Shown here: positions 34,737 through 43,063 of the stretch, piece after piece
Layout: each line of letters starts with the position of its first letter
How positions within the stretch are numbered: position 1 is the stretch's first letter
NCBI GenBank assembly: GCA_947624005.1
Contig: CANQHV010000005.1
Coordinates: 1-64,000 of the forward strand
Origin: an uncultured Clostridia bacterium
Lineage (GTDB): Bacteria; Bacillota; Clostridia; Christensenellales; Borkfalkiaceae
Reading direction: 5' to 3'
Length of the DNA: 64,000 bases
Made by a program: the position numbers and the translations under genes
The notes under the pieces: model-generated
What the model was told of the DNA's origin: nothing
The model's input: the letters and a program-made list of their open reading frames with translations, nothing else
Database searches by the model: none

Positions 34737-35561
34737 CTATACAAAACCGAATTTTTCTATTATTTGCGCCAAAGCGCCCTCGTTATTGGTCACAGAAACG
34801 AAGTCTGCCGCCGCTTTCAGCTCGGGTACGGCGTTGCCCACAGCCACCCCCGTTTTAGCCGCTTTTATCATACTTATATCGTTTAAATTGTCGCCGACAG
34901 CCACTGTTTTTTCAAGCGGCACGCCGTAGTGCTTCGCCAAAAATTCAAGCGCCGACCCCTTGTTGTCGGCTTTGGGCGAAACCTCTACAAGCACGTCCGC
35001 CGAGCAAGTTACGTCGTATTTTCCGCCGAGTTTTTCATTGAGTTTTTCATACAGATTTTTGCGCTCGCGCGGGGAAACGAGGCTTGCCGTTTTCTGACAG
35101 AACAAGTCGTTTTTATATACGAATTCGGACAGCGGCGAAAGAACGCACTCCGCCTCTACCTTGGTTATGTCTTCGTACAGTTTAAGGTATTTGTTGTTTC
35201 TCGGTATATTGGTATACAGCCTTTCGTCGGCGTAGACGTTTATGTAGGCGTTAAGCTGTTCGAGCGCAAGGCAGATTTCGCGCGCCTCGGCGGCGGTAAA
35301 CCCGCCTTTTTTTATAAGTTGTCCGCTTTCGATATCGGCTATTACCGTTCCCTGATACGCCACCACTACGCCTTTTAAGCCGAGCGAACGCACCTCGGGC
35401 AATATCGAGCGGAGCATACGCCCCGTGCATACGGCAAAGATACCGCCCGCCGCGACGTACTCCGAGATGGCGCGTTTTACGTTTTCGGGTACGGTATGTT
35501 CGTCGGTTGTAAGCGTCGAGTCAAAATCGGAAACTATAAGCCCGCAGTTGATTTTTTTCAT
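34737..35561 (-). CDS. Cof-type HAD-superfamily phosphatase
   Basis: A 274-residue HAD-IIB hydrolase. Motif I is LIVSDFDSTLTTDEH (DxD nucleophile with Ser replacing the usual Gly), motif II is AVCTGRM, and the C-terminal motif III/IV is EVSPKADNKGSALEFL with AVGDNLNDISMIKAA. It dephosphorylates small sugar or cofactor phosphates; substrate unknown. Its ATGA start overlaps the uvrC stop. Confidence 0.92.
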   Translation of the reverse strand: MKKINCGLIVSDFDSTLTTDEHTVPENVKRAISEYVAAGGIFAVCTGRMLRSILPEVRSLGLKGVVVAYQGTVIADIESGQLIKKGGFTAAEAREICLALEQLNAYINVYADERLYTNIPRNNKYLKLYEDITKVEAECVLSPLSEFVYKNDLFCQKTASLVSPRERKNLYEKLNEKLGGKYDVTCSADVLVEVSPKADNKGSALEFLAKHYGVPLEKTVAVGDNLNDISMIKAAKTGVAVGNAVPELKAAADFVSVTNNEGALAQIIEKFGFV

Positions 35562-37369
35562 AATTCGTCTTCAAAGTAACGTTTGATTTTTTCGGCAAGC
35601 GCGGGGCTTATTCCCTCTATGCTCCGCAAATCCTCTTCCGAAGCGTTCATAATTCTGTCTATGGTTCCGAACCTTTCCAAAAGCCGCGCGCGTTTTTGCT
35701 TGCCTATCCCAGGGATTTCGCACAGTACGCTGCTTAAATTGCGCTTTGAATGCAGGTTTCTGAAATAAGTTATCGCAAAACGGTGCGCTTCGTCGCGTAT
35801 GCGCTGTAACATTTTAAGCGAATAGTCGCGGCGGGGAATTTTTATGCTTTCGCGCGAAGCAAGCGTAAACACCTCTTCCTCGCGTTTCGCAAGGGAAATA
35901 AGGTCGATTCCCGTAACGCCCATATTTTTGAAAATTTCGTCCACGGCGGCGAGCTGACCTTTGCCGCCGTCGATTATGATAAGGTCGGGGCGGGCGAACT
36001 TTTCCTCTTCCTCGGTGCCGAGTTTGGAAAGGCGGCGGGTTAAAACTTCTTGCAGGGAAGCAAAATCGTTCGCGCCCTCCACCGTTTTTATTTTAAAGCG
36101 GCGGTAACTGCTTCTGTCCGCCTCGCCGTCGATAAATACAACCATAGACCCCACTTTGTCCACGCCGCTGATATTCGAAATATCGTAGCACTCCATACGC
36201 CGAGGGTAACGCGACAGGTTTAAAACGGATTGAAGCTTACGGCAGGCGTTTATTGTCATATCGTCTTTATGCTTGATTTTATCAACCGATTTTTCGAGAT
36301 ATTCGTCCGCGTTCTGGCGCGCCATATCAAGCAGTTTTGTCTTTACGCCCTGCTTCGGAACAGTTATTTCAACCGATTTTTCGAACTTTTCTTTGAAATA
36401 ATCGGTCAGAAGTTCTTTTTCGCAGTACTCTGCGCAGATAATTTCGGCGGGCAATTCGTGGTTTGCATAATATTGTATTATAAAACTTGTAAGCGCTTCG
36501 CCGTCGGTCATATTCGCGCCCTCAATAGCATAGCTTGCGCCGCCCTGCATTACGCCTTTTCGGGTGACAAGCACGTTTACGGCGGCGTAAAGACCGTTGG
36601 AAACATAGTAAATAACGTCGGCGTCAACGTATCTGTTGAGCGAAGTTATACGCTTTGCTTCGAGTTTTGAAAGCATTGCAAGTTTGTTTTTATAGTCGAG
36701 GGCAAGTTCGAAATTTTCGCCCTCGGCGGCGGACAGCATTTTTTCGGTGAGAATTTTCTGCGCGTCCTTATAGTCGCCGTCAAGAAAGGCAAGCGCTTTT
36801 TTTACCTGCTCGGCGTACTCTTCTTTTGTAACTTTATGCGCGCAAGGCGCGGTACAGCGTTTGATATGATAATTAAGACATTCGCGTTTGGGCGCGGAAT
36901 TTATTTGGGTTCGGCAGAGGCGAACGCAATAAGAAAGTTGAAGAACGTCGAGAATGTCCGAACAGTTTATCCCGCCCATAAAGGGTCCGAAATACCTTGC
37001 GCCGTCCTTTTTTATTCTGCGCGTAACCGAAAAATTCGGAAATTCTTCGCGCATATTCGCCTTTATATACGGGTAAGTTTTATCGTCCTTTAATAAAATG
37101 TTGTACTTGGGCTTGTACTTTTTGATAAGATTGTTTTCAAGCGCGAGCGCGTCTATTTCCGAAGCGGTTATAATATAGTTGAAATCAGCGATATTTTCAA
37201 CCATTTTACGCACTTTTTCGGGCTTTTCGGAGTTATGGAAATATTGGCGCACACGATTTTTGAGAATGCGCGCCTTTCCGACGTAAATAACCGAGCCGTA
37301 CTTGTCGAGCATAATGTAAACGCCCGGGTCGTCGGGTAAAAGTTGTAATTTTTCTTTTATAACGTCCAT
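35558..37369 (-). CDS. uvrC: UvrABC excinuclease subunit C
   Basis: A 603-residue UvrC making the 3' and 5' incisions in nucleotide excision repair. N-terminal GIY-YIG-type nuclease: DDPGVYIMLDKYGSVIYVGK; the UVR motif lies near residue 210; RNase H-like C-terminal nuclease with CYDISNISG and DLIIIDGGKGQL; then tandem helix-hairpin-helix (LCEIPGIGKQKRARLLERFG). The start at 37369 is chosen because the promoter -10 (37383-37388) lies 14 bp upstream; an ATG 32 codons earlier would be upstream of it. Leader is only about 10 nt, so translation may be nearly leaderless. Confidence 0.96.
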   Translation of the reverse strand: MDVIKEKLQLLPDDPGVYIMLDKYGSVIYVGKARILKNRVRQYFHNSEKPEKVRKMVENIADFNYIITASEIDALALENNLIKKYKPKYNILLKDDKTYPYIKANMREEFPNFSVTRRIKKDGARYFGPFMGGINCSDILDVLQLSYCVRLCRTQINSAPKRECLNYHIKRCTAPCAHKVTKEEYAEQVKKALAFLDGDYKDAQKILTEKMLSAAEGENFELALDYKNKLAMLSKLEAKRITSLNRYVDADVIYYVSNGLYAAVNVLVTRKGVMQGGASYAIEGANMTDGEALTSFIIQYYANHELPAEIICAEYCEKELLTDYFKEKFEKSVEITVPKQGVKTKLLDMARQNADEYLEKSVDKIKHKDDMTINACRKLQSVLNLSRYPRRMECYDISNISGVDKVGSMVVFIDGEADRSSYRRFKIKTVEGANDFASLQEVLTRRLSKLGTEEEEKFARPDLIIIDGGKGQLAAVDEIFKNMGVTGIDLISLAKREEEVFTLASRESIKIPRRDYSLKMLQRIRDEAHRFAITYFRNLHSKRNLSSVLCEIPGIGKQKRARLLERFGTIDRIMNASEEDLRSIEGISPALAEKIKRYFEDEL

Positions 37370-37382
37370 AACCGCTTTTAAT

Positions 37383-37411
37383 ATTATACCACCGTTGCAA
37401 AGAATTTGCAA
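37383..37411 (-). promoter_or_regulatory. Promoter of uvrC
   Basis: TTGCAA (37406-37411), 17-bp spacer, TATAAT (37383-37388), minus strand. No LexA-type palindrome is seen here. Confidence 0.85.
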
Positions 37412-37424
37412 TGCGTTGCGTGAA

Positions 37425-37450
37425 AAAAGGCTTGCCGAAGCAAGCCTTTT
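37425..37450 (-). terminator. Terminator of the pectate lyase gene
   Basis: Minus strand AAAAGGCTTGC, TTCG, GCAAGCCTTTT followed by TTCACG. It lies 77 bp past the pectate lyase stop. Confidence 0.88.
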
Positions 37451-37527
37451 ACGGTATATTTGCATTTTACCCGTCTGCGCGTGCTTATCGGGCGCGGCTT
37501 ACGGGCTTTCGGAAACCGCATACGGTT

Positions 37528-39918
37528 TTACGAAACCTTATTTTTATGCACGCCCGCAAGGGTAGGTATTAAGGTTGGAAGGTCTGCCGCTTCGTGCATT
37601 ACCGTTACGTCGGATTTGCCGTTTTTATAATAGAACAGCGAACTATTTGTATCGAAGTTCTGACCGAACAGGCAATCGCCATGAGTAACGTTTTTGTACT
37701 CTGAAACGGCAGCTAACGACTCCGTTCTGCTTGTGACAACTTTAATAAAGTTTTCCCTAACCGCCCAACTTTGAGTTATACTGAAATTTTGGGAAGTCAA
37801 TTGTTTTGATTCACTGCCTTTTTTAATATAACAATTATACAGCTTTGCATAGCCCGCCTTTTTAGAACTACTTAAATCTTTCTCACTGTAACAATCGATT
37901 ATATTTGCAGAACTTTTTCCCGAAAGGTCAAAATAGCAGTTTTCGGCAAACACAAACGCCGTGGCGCGGACAGATATAAAGTAACTCGTCTTTGAACCGG
38001 CTTTGTAGTAATTATTATACATATGCATATTAGCCTGCCTGCCGAGCGGTAAACGGCTCCACGCCCCGTCATAATAGTTGTGGTGGAAAGTTAAATTTGC
38101 GGTTTTATCGCTGTCGGAACCGCCGACAAGTCCTGTTTTATGATTGTTGTAATAATGATTATAAGATATAGTTACGTTTGCAACTCCTTTAAAGTCTGTT
38201 GACCCGTCGCCGTCGTGCTTATCCTGCTCGTTACAAACGTCCCAATAATTTATTCCTTCAAGGAAAGTATTATGGTGAACCCAAATATTATGCGACGGGA
38301 ATTCCGAAACCTTTGTCTTGCTCTTGTCGCCTTGAAAACTGCAAGCGTCTTCAGTATAGTCGTCAAAAGTAAGATTTCGCACCTCTATCGAACTACACTT
38401 ATCCCATGTGAAGCCCCATTGGAAAATACGCGCGTCGGTACCAATACCCTCAACGGTGACGTCTTCTGCGTTCGATATGTCGCACATATTCCAATAAGAA
38501 TCAAATTCATCCTTGCTTGTATTATAACTCATGTAACTTGTAAGACCGTTTATTTCGGAATATACGGAAGTATCAAGATCATTATACACGTCTTTCAATT
38601 CGCTTTGATTCCACTTTTTTTGAGAAATTACATTACCGTTCTTTCCCACCACTTTATCAGGCGTAATTTTGGTTGTCCCATACTTTTCTTTATAATCCAT
38701 ATCAGAATCATCTTTCCAAGTTGCAGAACCTACCGTACCTATTATGCGCACAATCACAAGGTTGGGAGAGTTTTCAAGAAGTTGGGCAACGCTGGTTCCT
38801 TTTCCGTCAACGTTGTTTTTATTCGATTCGGTGACGTAATATATTTTTGCGCCGTCTTTGGGCGTGCCGTCGTTTTTATAAGCCCCGATTCCGTCGGTAA
38901 ACTTAAATTCTTTATTACTTCCCGAATAATTGAAATGCGCGTAGCCCGAACGGTCGTATTTCGTAACGGTTACGGCAGTAGCGGTCGCGGTTTTGTCGTT
39001 GCCCGTTACGGTGATATCGTAAGTGCCCGCGCTTATGCCTACGATATCCGCGCGCATACCGTCGCCGCTTTCACGTATAAGCTCGCGGTCAATCTGCTTT
39101 CCGCTACCCGAGCCGCCGCTTATTTTATACGTTACCGTATAATCGGAAGCGTCAAGCCCGTCAAGGGCGGAAAATTCGATATACGCCCCCTCTTCGTAAC
39201 CGCCTTTATCGGTTATAGTTATGTTGGAGGGATCGACTGAAATATTGTGTTCAACCCAATGCGCGTAAAGCGTTTTATCGGCGGTAATCACGGTATTGAA
39301 ATCGAACTTGCTTCCGCCCGTTGCCGCCGTATACCAATCGTCGAAAGTATATGATTTTTGGGCGGTCGGGGTGCGCGTAGGCGCGGTCGGCTTGCTGACC
39401 TTACCCGCATTATTTGTTTTTGCCGTCGTCGCAGCAGGCGCGCCGTCGTAATTATAATCGAATGTTACGGTATAGGTTACGGTAGGATTGTCTTCAGACG
39501 TTTTATCCGTCCAATGCGCGTAAAGAGTCAAATCGGCGGTAATCACGGTATTGAAATCGAATAATTCGCCGCCTTTGACTTTTGTATACCACCCGTCGAA
39601 TATCTTACCGTTTTTTTCGGGTTGCGTAGGGTCCGCGGGTTTTGCGACTTTACCGTCCGCGCCCGTCTTAACGGAAACCGATTTGCCTCCGCTGAAATTT
39701 TCGTTGAAAGTTACGGTATAAGAAACGGCGGGTTGATTTTCGCCCCCGTTGCCCGTATCTCCGCTATCGCCGTCGCCGTCCGCGTCAGAGCCGCCCTGTT
39801 CTATTGGCGGAGGCGTAGCGCCGCCTTTGTCGTCTTCGCCGCCTCCGACGCTGCATGCAGCCGCCGTCATCATTGACGCCGCAAGAAGTATCGAAACTAT
39901 AATTTTGCCGATTTTCAT
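37528..39918 (-). CDS. Secreted pectate lyase (PL1-type) lipoprotein with two InlB-type repeats
   Basis: A 796-residue exported protein. The N-terminus (MKIGKIIVSILLAASMMTAA, then AC) is a lipoprotein signal with C22 as candidate lipid anchor. A Gly/Asp/Gly-rich linker follows, then two Listeria-Bacteroides repeats ending FDGWYTKVKGGELFDFNTVI and FDDWYTAATGGSKFDFNTVI, each closing LTLYAHW-type. The catalytic half is a right-handed beta-helix with PL1 hallmarks: IWVHHNTF, DGDGSTDFKGVANVTISYN and WSRLPLGR. It should cleave polygalacturonate by beta-elimination. Start chosen at the ATG 12 codons inside a longer frame. No pectin-uptake genes are adjacent. Confidence 0.9.
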   Translation of the reverse strand: MKIGKIIVSILLAASMMTAAACSVGGGEDDKGGATPPPIEQGGSDADGDGDSGDTGNGGENQPAVSYTVTFNENFSGGKSVSVKTGADGKVAKPADPTQPEKNGKIFDGWYTKVKGGELFDFNTVITADLTLYAHWTDKTSEDNPTVTYTVTFDYNYDGAPAATTAKTNNAGKVSKPTAPTRTPTAQKSYTFDDWYTAATGGSKFDFNTVITADKTLYAHWVEHNISVDPSNITITDKGGYEEGAYIEFSALDGLDASDYTVTYKISGGSGSGKQIDRELIRESGDGMRADIVGISAGTYDITVTGNDKTATATAVTVTKYDRSGYAHFNYSGSNKEFKFTDGIGAYKNDGTPKDGAKIYYVTESNKNNVDGKGTSVAQLLENSPNLVIVRIIGTVGSATWKDDSDMDYKEKYGTTKITPDKVVGKNGNVISQKKWNQSELKDVYNDLDTSVYSEINGLTSYMSYNTSKDEFDSYWNMCDISNAEDVTVEGIGTDARIFQWGFTWDKCSSIEVRNLTFDDYTEDACSFQGDKSKTKVSEFPSHNIWVHHNTFLEGINYWDVCNEQDKHDGDGSTDFKGVANVTISYNHYYNNHKTGLVGGSDSDKTANLTFHHNYYDGAWSRLPLGRQANMHMYNNYYKAGSKTSYFISVRATAFVFAENCYFDLSGKSSANIIDCYSEKDLSSSKKAGYAKLYNCYIKKGSESKQLTSQNFSITQSWAVRENFIKVVTSRTESLAAVSEYKNVTHGDCLFGQNFDTNSSLFYYKNGKSDVTVMHEAADLPTLIPTLAGVHKNKVS

Positions 39919-39944
39919 TTCCGTTATCCCCGATATTTTTAAAT

Positions 39945-39973
39945 AGTTTAACACAAAGCCCGAAAAAATTCAA
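39945..39973 (-). promoter_or_regulatory. Promoter of the pectate lyase gene
   Basis: TTGAAT (39968-39973), 17-bp spacer, TAAACT (39945-39950), minus strand. Confidence 0.75.
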
Positions 39974-39997
39974 CTGCATATGCAAAAAATTACGCAA

Positions 39998-40025
39998 AAA
40001 AAAGGCGGCTTTTTGCCGCCTTTTT
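39998..40025 (-). terminator. Terminator of arsR
   Basis: Minus strand AAAAAGGCGGC, AAAAA, GCCGCCTTTTTTTT, 12 bp past the arsR stop. Confidence 0.9.
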
Positions 40026-40037
40026 ATTTATTCGCGT

Positions 40038-40376
40038 TTATTGTCCGAGAAATTCGACGCCTTTAAGCATAACGTCGTTTACCGTATCGTTTACAAGGCT
40101 GTAAAAGATAATTTTGCCGTGGCGTTCGCTTTTTACTATGCCGAGATTTTTCAGAAGGCGAAGTTGGTGCGAAACCGTCGTCTGATTGATTTCGAGTACG
40201 CGCGAAAGATCGGTTACGCACATTTCGGAAATCGCAAGCGCGGAAAGCATTCTTACTCGCGTCGGGTCAGCGAAAATCGAAAAAAAGCAAACTATACTGT
40301 CAAGCACGTCGCCCTCGGGAACGTATTCGCGGACGAGGTCTTTTGTTCGTCTGTCAAGCAACATCATATCCTGCAT
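40038..40376 (-). CDS. ArsR-family winged-helix repressor
   Basis: A 112-residue ArsR/SmtB-type regulator. The winged helix contains FSIFADPTRVRMLSALAISE, then VTDLSRVLEINQTTVSHQLRLLKNLGIVKS. The metal motif of ArsR/CadC proteins (ELCVCDL) is reduced to EMCVTDL, one Cys, so the sensed signal is unclear. The ATG at 40376 fits AGGAGG with a 5-nt gap; a GTG two codons earlier would lie in the ribosome-binding site. It lies downstream of copA but has its own promoter with a possible operator. Confidence 0.92.
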   Translation of the reverse strand: MQDMMLLDRRTKDLVREYVPEGDVLDSIVCFFSIFADPTRVRMLSALAISEMCVTDLSRVLEINQTTVSHQLRLLKNLGIVKSERHGKIIFYSLVNDTVNDVMLKGVEFLGQ

Positions 40377-40392
40377 AGGCACCTCCTGATTA

Positions 40393-40422
40393 ATTATAGG
40401 GGAAAATATGCTGATATGTCAA
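40393..40422 (-). promoter_or_regulatory. Promoter of arsR with overlapping partial palindrome
   Basis: TTGACA (40417-40422), 18-bp spacer, TATAAT (40393-40398), minus strand. CTGAT and ATCAG flank the -35 (40411-40415 and 40424-40428), a possible autoregulatory operator. Confidence 0.75.
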
Positions 40423-40487
40423 AATCAGGCAGACGAAATATTTTGTCACAAAAATCCTTTTTTGCGATTAATTTGACGGCTTTTATA

Positions 40488-40703
40488 TTACTTGACTTCT
40501 ATCGAAGTGACCTTGTAGCCCGCGTCGGTTACAAGCGCTGTGATTTCAGCGTCGTCTACCTCTTCGCGGCTGCGGATTACGGCTATATTCTTTTTGAGCT
40601 TTACGTCCGCCGAAACTACGTTTTTTGCGGTGGAAAGTTTATCTTCCACACGTTTTGCGCAATGGTCGCAACACATTCCCTCGATATGAACTATCTTTTT
40701 CAT
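40488..40703 (-). CDS. Possible internally initiated CopZ-like copper chaperone (in frame within copA)
   Basis: Inside copA, an in-frame ATG (40701-40703) is preceded at 7 nt by GGAGATG. It would yield a 71-residue HMA protein (MKKIVHIEGMCCDHCAKRVE onward), the size of a free CopZ, identical to the ATPase C-terminus. An AT-rich linker (YKNKKFIIGDDF) separates it from the last transmembrane helix. This could be a fused copZ or a dual-product gene. Independent initiation is inferred from the Shine-Dalgarno only. Confidence 0.5.
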   Translation of the reverse strand: MKKIVHIEGMCCDHCAKRVEDKLSTAKNVVSADVKLKKNIAVIRSREEVDDAEITALVTDAGYKVTSIEVK

Positions 40704-42953
40704 AAAATCATCTCCGATTATAAATTTTTTATTTTTATACAGCAATAATCTTAAAGCGTTGCATACGACAAACAGCGAACTGCAACTCATACACAGCGCC
40801 GCCCACATAGGGTTGAACGAAAACCCGAGCGACGAAAACGCGCCCGCCGCAACGGGTATCATAATCACGTTGTAAATAAACGCCCAGAAAAGGTTTTGTT
40901 TTACGTTGCGCATAGTCGCGCGGCTTAAATCGAACACGGTGTCGAGTGCGCGCAAATCTTCGCTTACCAGCACAACGCCAGCGGAATCTATCGCGACGTC
41001 CGTACCGCTGCCCATTGCAATGCCGACGTCCGCCTCTTTCAATGCGGGCGAATCGTTTATGCCGTCGCCCACCATTGCCACGACGCCGCCGACTTTTCTG
41101 ACGTTTTTAACGGCGTTGAGTTTATCTTCGGGCATAACTTCGGCTACGTATTCGTCTATGCCCACCTTTGCGGCGACCGCCGCGGCGGTCTTTTCGCCGT
41201 CGCCCGTAAGCATCGCAAGCCGCATACCGCGGTTTTTAAGAAGTTTTACGGCTTCCGCACTTGTCGCTTTCACGGTGTCGGCAACGGCTATAAGCGCAAG
41301 AACCTTTTTATCGTCGGAAAGATAAATTACCGTCTTTCCCTGCCCCGAAAGTTCTTCGGCGGGCTTGACGGCGGGTTTTAAATTTATGCCGTCCATAAGT
41401 TTTGCGTTGCCGAGGCGATAGGTTTTGCCGTTGTATTTCGCCCTCGCGCCCAGACCTACGCAATATTCGAAGTCCGAAACTTCGGCTCCGTCGGGCGCAT
41501 AATCGGTCACGCACTTCGCAAGCGGGTGGTTGGAATTTTTTTCGACGCCGCCGGCGATAAAAAGCGCGTCTTTTTCGGATATTCCGAAGGTTATCACGTC
41601 GGTTACGCGGGGCTTGCCCTCGGTTATAGTCGCGGTTTTGTCGAGTAACACCGCGTTGATTGTACAAAGTTTTTGCAGACTTTCGGCGTCCTTATACAAA
41701 ACGCCGAGCGAGGCGGCTTTACCCGTCGCGGTCATTATCGCCACGGGCGTAGCAAGCCCGAGCGCGCAAGGGCAGGAAACGACAAGCACCGAAATTGCGT
41801 ACGTCACGCAGTGGTCGGGGTTGAAACCGCCGTCGATTACAAGCCATATTACAAAAGTAAACAGCGCGACAGCCGTAACCGCAGGCACGAAAACGCCCGC
41901 TACTTTATCGGCGAATTTCTGAATAGGCGCTTTACTTGCGCCAGCTTCGCGCACCATATTGATAATTTTGGAAAGCGTCGTTTCCGCGCCTACTTTTTCG
42001 GCGCGCATTTTTATAAGCCCGCTTTTTACAATCGCCGCGCTTGTTACCGCGTCCCCCGCCGAAACTTCGACAGGCAGGCTTTCGCCCGTAATTGCGCATT
42101 TATCGACAAACGAACTGCCCTCGGTTACCGTTCCGTCCACGGGGATATATTCCCCTTGTTTAACGACTACTGTATCGCCGACTTTTACGTCTTTTACCGA
42201 AACCGTGCGCGTTTCGCCGTTTATCTCTATCGTCACCTCGTCGGGGGCAAGCTTCAAAAGCTTTTCTATTTCGCCGCCCGTCCGCTTTTTCGACTTTTCT
42301 TCAAGCCATTTGCCGACGGTGACAAGGGTCAGAATCGTCGCCGCAGACTCGTAATGAAGTTGCATATGCATTTCGATAAAGTCCGCGTTACCCGTGGACT
42401 TACCGACAAACACAAGAACGGTGAGAACAACGGAATATATAAACGAAACTCCCGCGCCGAGGGCGACGAGGGTATCCATATTTGGCACGCGTTTGAAAAG
42501 CGCGACCGCTCCGTTTTTGAAAAAGGCGAAGTTTACTGCGATTATCGCGACGGTCAGAACAGCCTGATAAAGGGAAAACCACTGCTGATAACCCTTTGCG
42601 GGGTCGATGAAAAACGGCAACGGAAAGTTCACCATATGCCCCATCGAAACATATAAAAGCGGCGCGAGAACGCATACCGAAATTATAAACCTTATAAAAA
42701 GCTTTCTGTCGTGAGGAACTTCCTTTTGCCGAGGCTCTTCACCCTCGCGGTAAATCCCGTACCCCAAAGATTTGACGGCGGAAAAAATCACGTCCTCGGA
42801 AACCGCTGTTTCGTCAAACTCCACCTTCATACTCTTCGCCATAAGGCTTACTTCTGCAATTTTTACGCCGTCAAGTTTTGACACCGCGCGCTCGATGCCC
42901 GACGAACACGCCGAACAGGTCATTCCCGTCACGGTGTAGCGATTTACCGTCAT
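40488..42953 (-). CDS. copA: Copper-exporting P1B-type ATPase with fused C-terminal HMA domain
   Basis: An 821-residue heavy-metal ATPase. N-terminal HMA has GMTCSACSSG (CxxC at residues 13/16). The ion motif in the sixth helix is VVSCPCALGLATP, TGES (CAITGESLPVEV) is the phosphatase loop, and NSNHPLAK and GDGINDSPALK are nucleotide-domain motifs. The phosphorylation site reads LLDKTATITEGK: the near-invariant DKTGT has Ala for Gly; catalytic Asp at about 438. A second HMA (GMCCDHCAKRV) is fused at the C-terminus from about residue 751, where an internal ribosome-binding site occurs. AGAGGCGGAA precedes the ATG. It is followed by arsR. Confidence 0.95.
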   Translation of the reverse strand: MTVNRYTVTGMTCSACSSGIERAVSKLDGVKIAEVSLMAKSMKVEFDETAVSEDVIFSAVKSLGYGIYREGEEPRQKEVPHDRKLFIRFIISVCVLAPLLYVSMGHMVNFPLPFFIDPAKGYQQWFSLYQAVLTVAIIAVNFAFFKNGAVALFKRVPNMDTLVALGAGVSFIYSVVLTVLVFVGKSTGNADFIEMHMQLHYESAATILTLVTVGKWLEEKSKKRTGGEIEKLLKLAPDEVTIEINGETRTVSVKDVKVGDTVVVKQGEYIPVDGTVTEGSSFVDKCAITGESLPVEVSAGDAVTSAAIVKSGLIKMRAEKVGAETTLSKIINMVREAGASKAPIQKFADKVAGVFVPAVTAVALFTFVIWLVIDGGFNPDHCVTYAISVLVVSCPCALGLATPVAIMTATGKAASLGVLYKDAESLQKLCTINAVLLDKTATITEGKPRVTDVITFGISEKDALFIAGGVEKNSNHPLAKCVTDYAPDGAEVSDFEYCVGLGARAKYNGKTYRLGNAKLMDGINLKPAVKPAEELSGQGKTVIYLSDDKKVLALIAVADTVKATSAEAVKLLKNRGMRLAMLTGDGEKTAAAVAAKVGIDEYVAEVMPEDKLNAVKNVRKVGGVVAMVGDGINDSPALKEADVGIAMGSGTDVAIDSAGVVLVSEDLRALDTVFDLSRATMRNVKQNLFWAFIYNVIMIPVAAGAFSSLGFSFNPMWAALCMSCSSLFVVCNALRLLLYKNKKFIIGDDFMKKIVHIEGMCCDHCAKRVEDKLSTAKNVVSADVKLKKNIAVIRSREEVDDAEITALVTDAGYKVTSIEVK

Positions 42954-42978
42954 TTCCGCCTCTCTGTTTACGAAAACA

Positions 42979-43007
42979 ATTATACGGCTTAATTCCTATT
43001 TTGTCAA
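42979..43007 (-). promoter_or_regulatory. Promoter of copA embedded in an 18-bp inverted repeat
   Basis: TTGACA (43002-43007), 17-bp spacer, TATAAT (42979-42984), minus strand, perfect. The spacer is one arm of the palindrome 42982-43024, so a dimeric repressor could cover it. Confidence 0.85.
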
Positions 43008-43024
43008 TAGGAATTAAGCCGTAT
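42982..43024. repeat. 18-bp-arm inverted repeat between trpA and copA
   Basis: ATACGGCTTAATTCCTAT (42982-42999), 7-nt loop, exact inverse (43007-43024). It can serve as trp operon terminator (weak U-run) and as a copA operator, since the copA -35 and spacer lie inside it. Confidence 0.9.
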
Positions 43025-43063
43025 TTGCAATTTGGCTTTCCGCCTTTTGTCGCGTACCGCGGC

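Noticed and set aside
37370-37465. Longer uvrC start at an upstream in-frame ATG
   Set aside because: It lies upstream of a good promoter (37383-37411), and the extra 32 residues are absent from typical UvrC.
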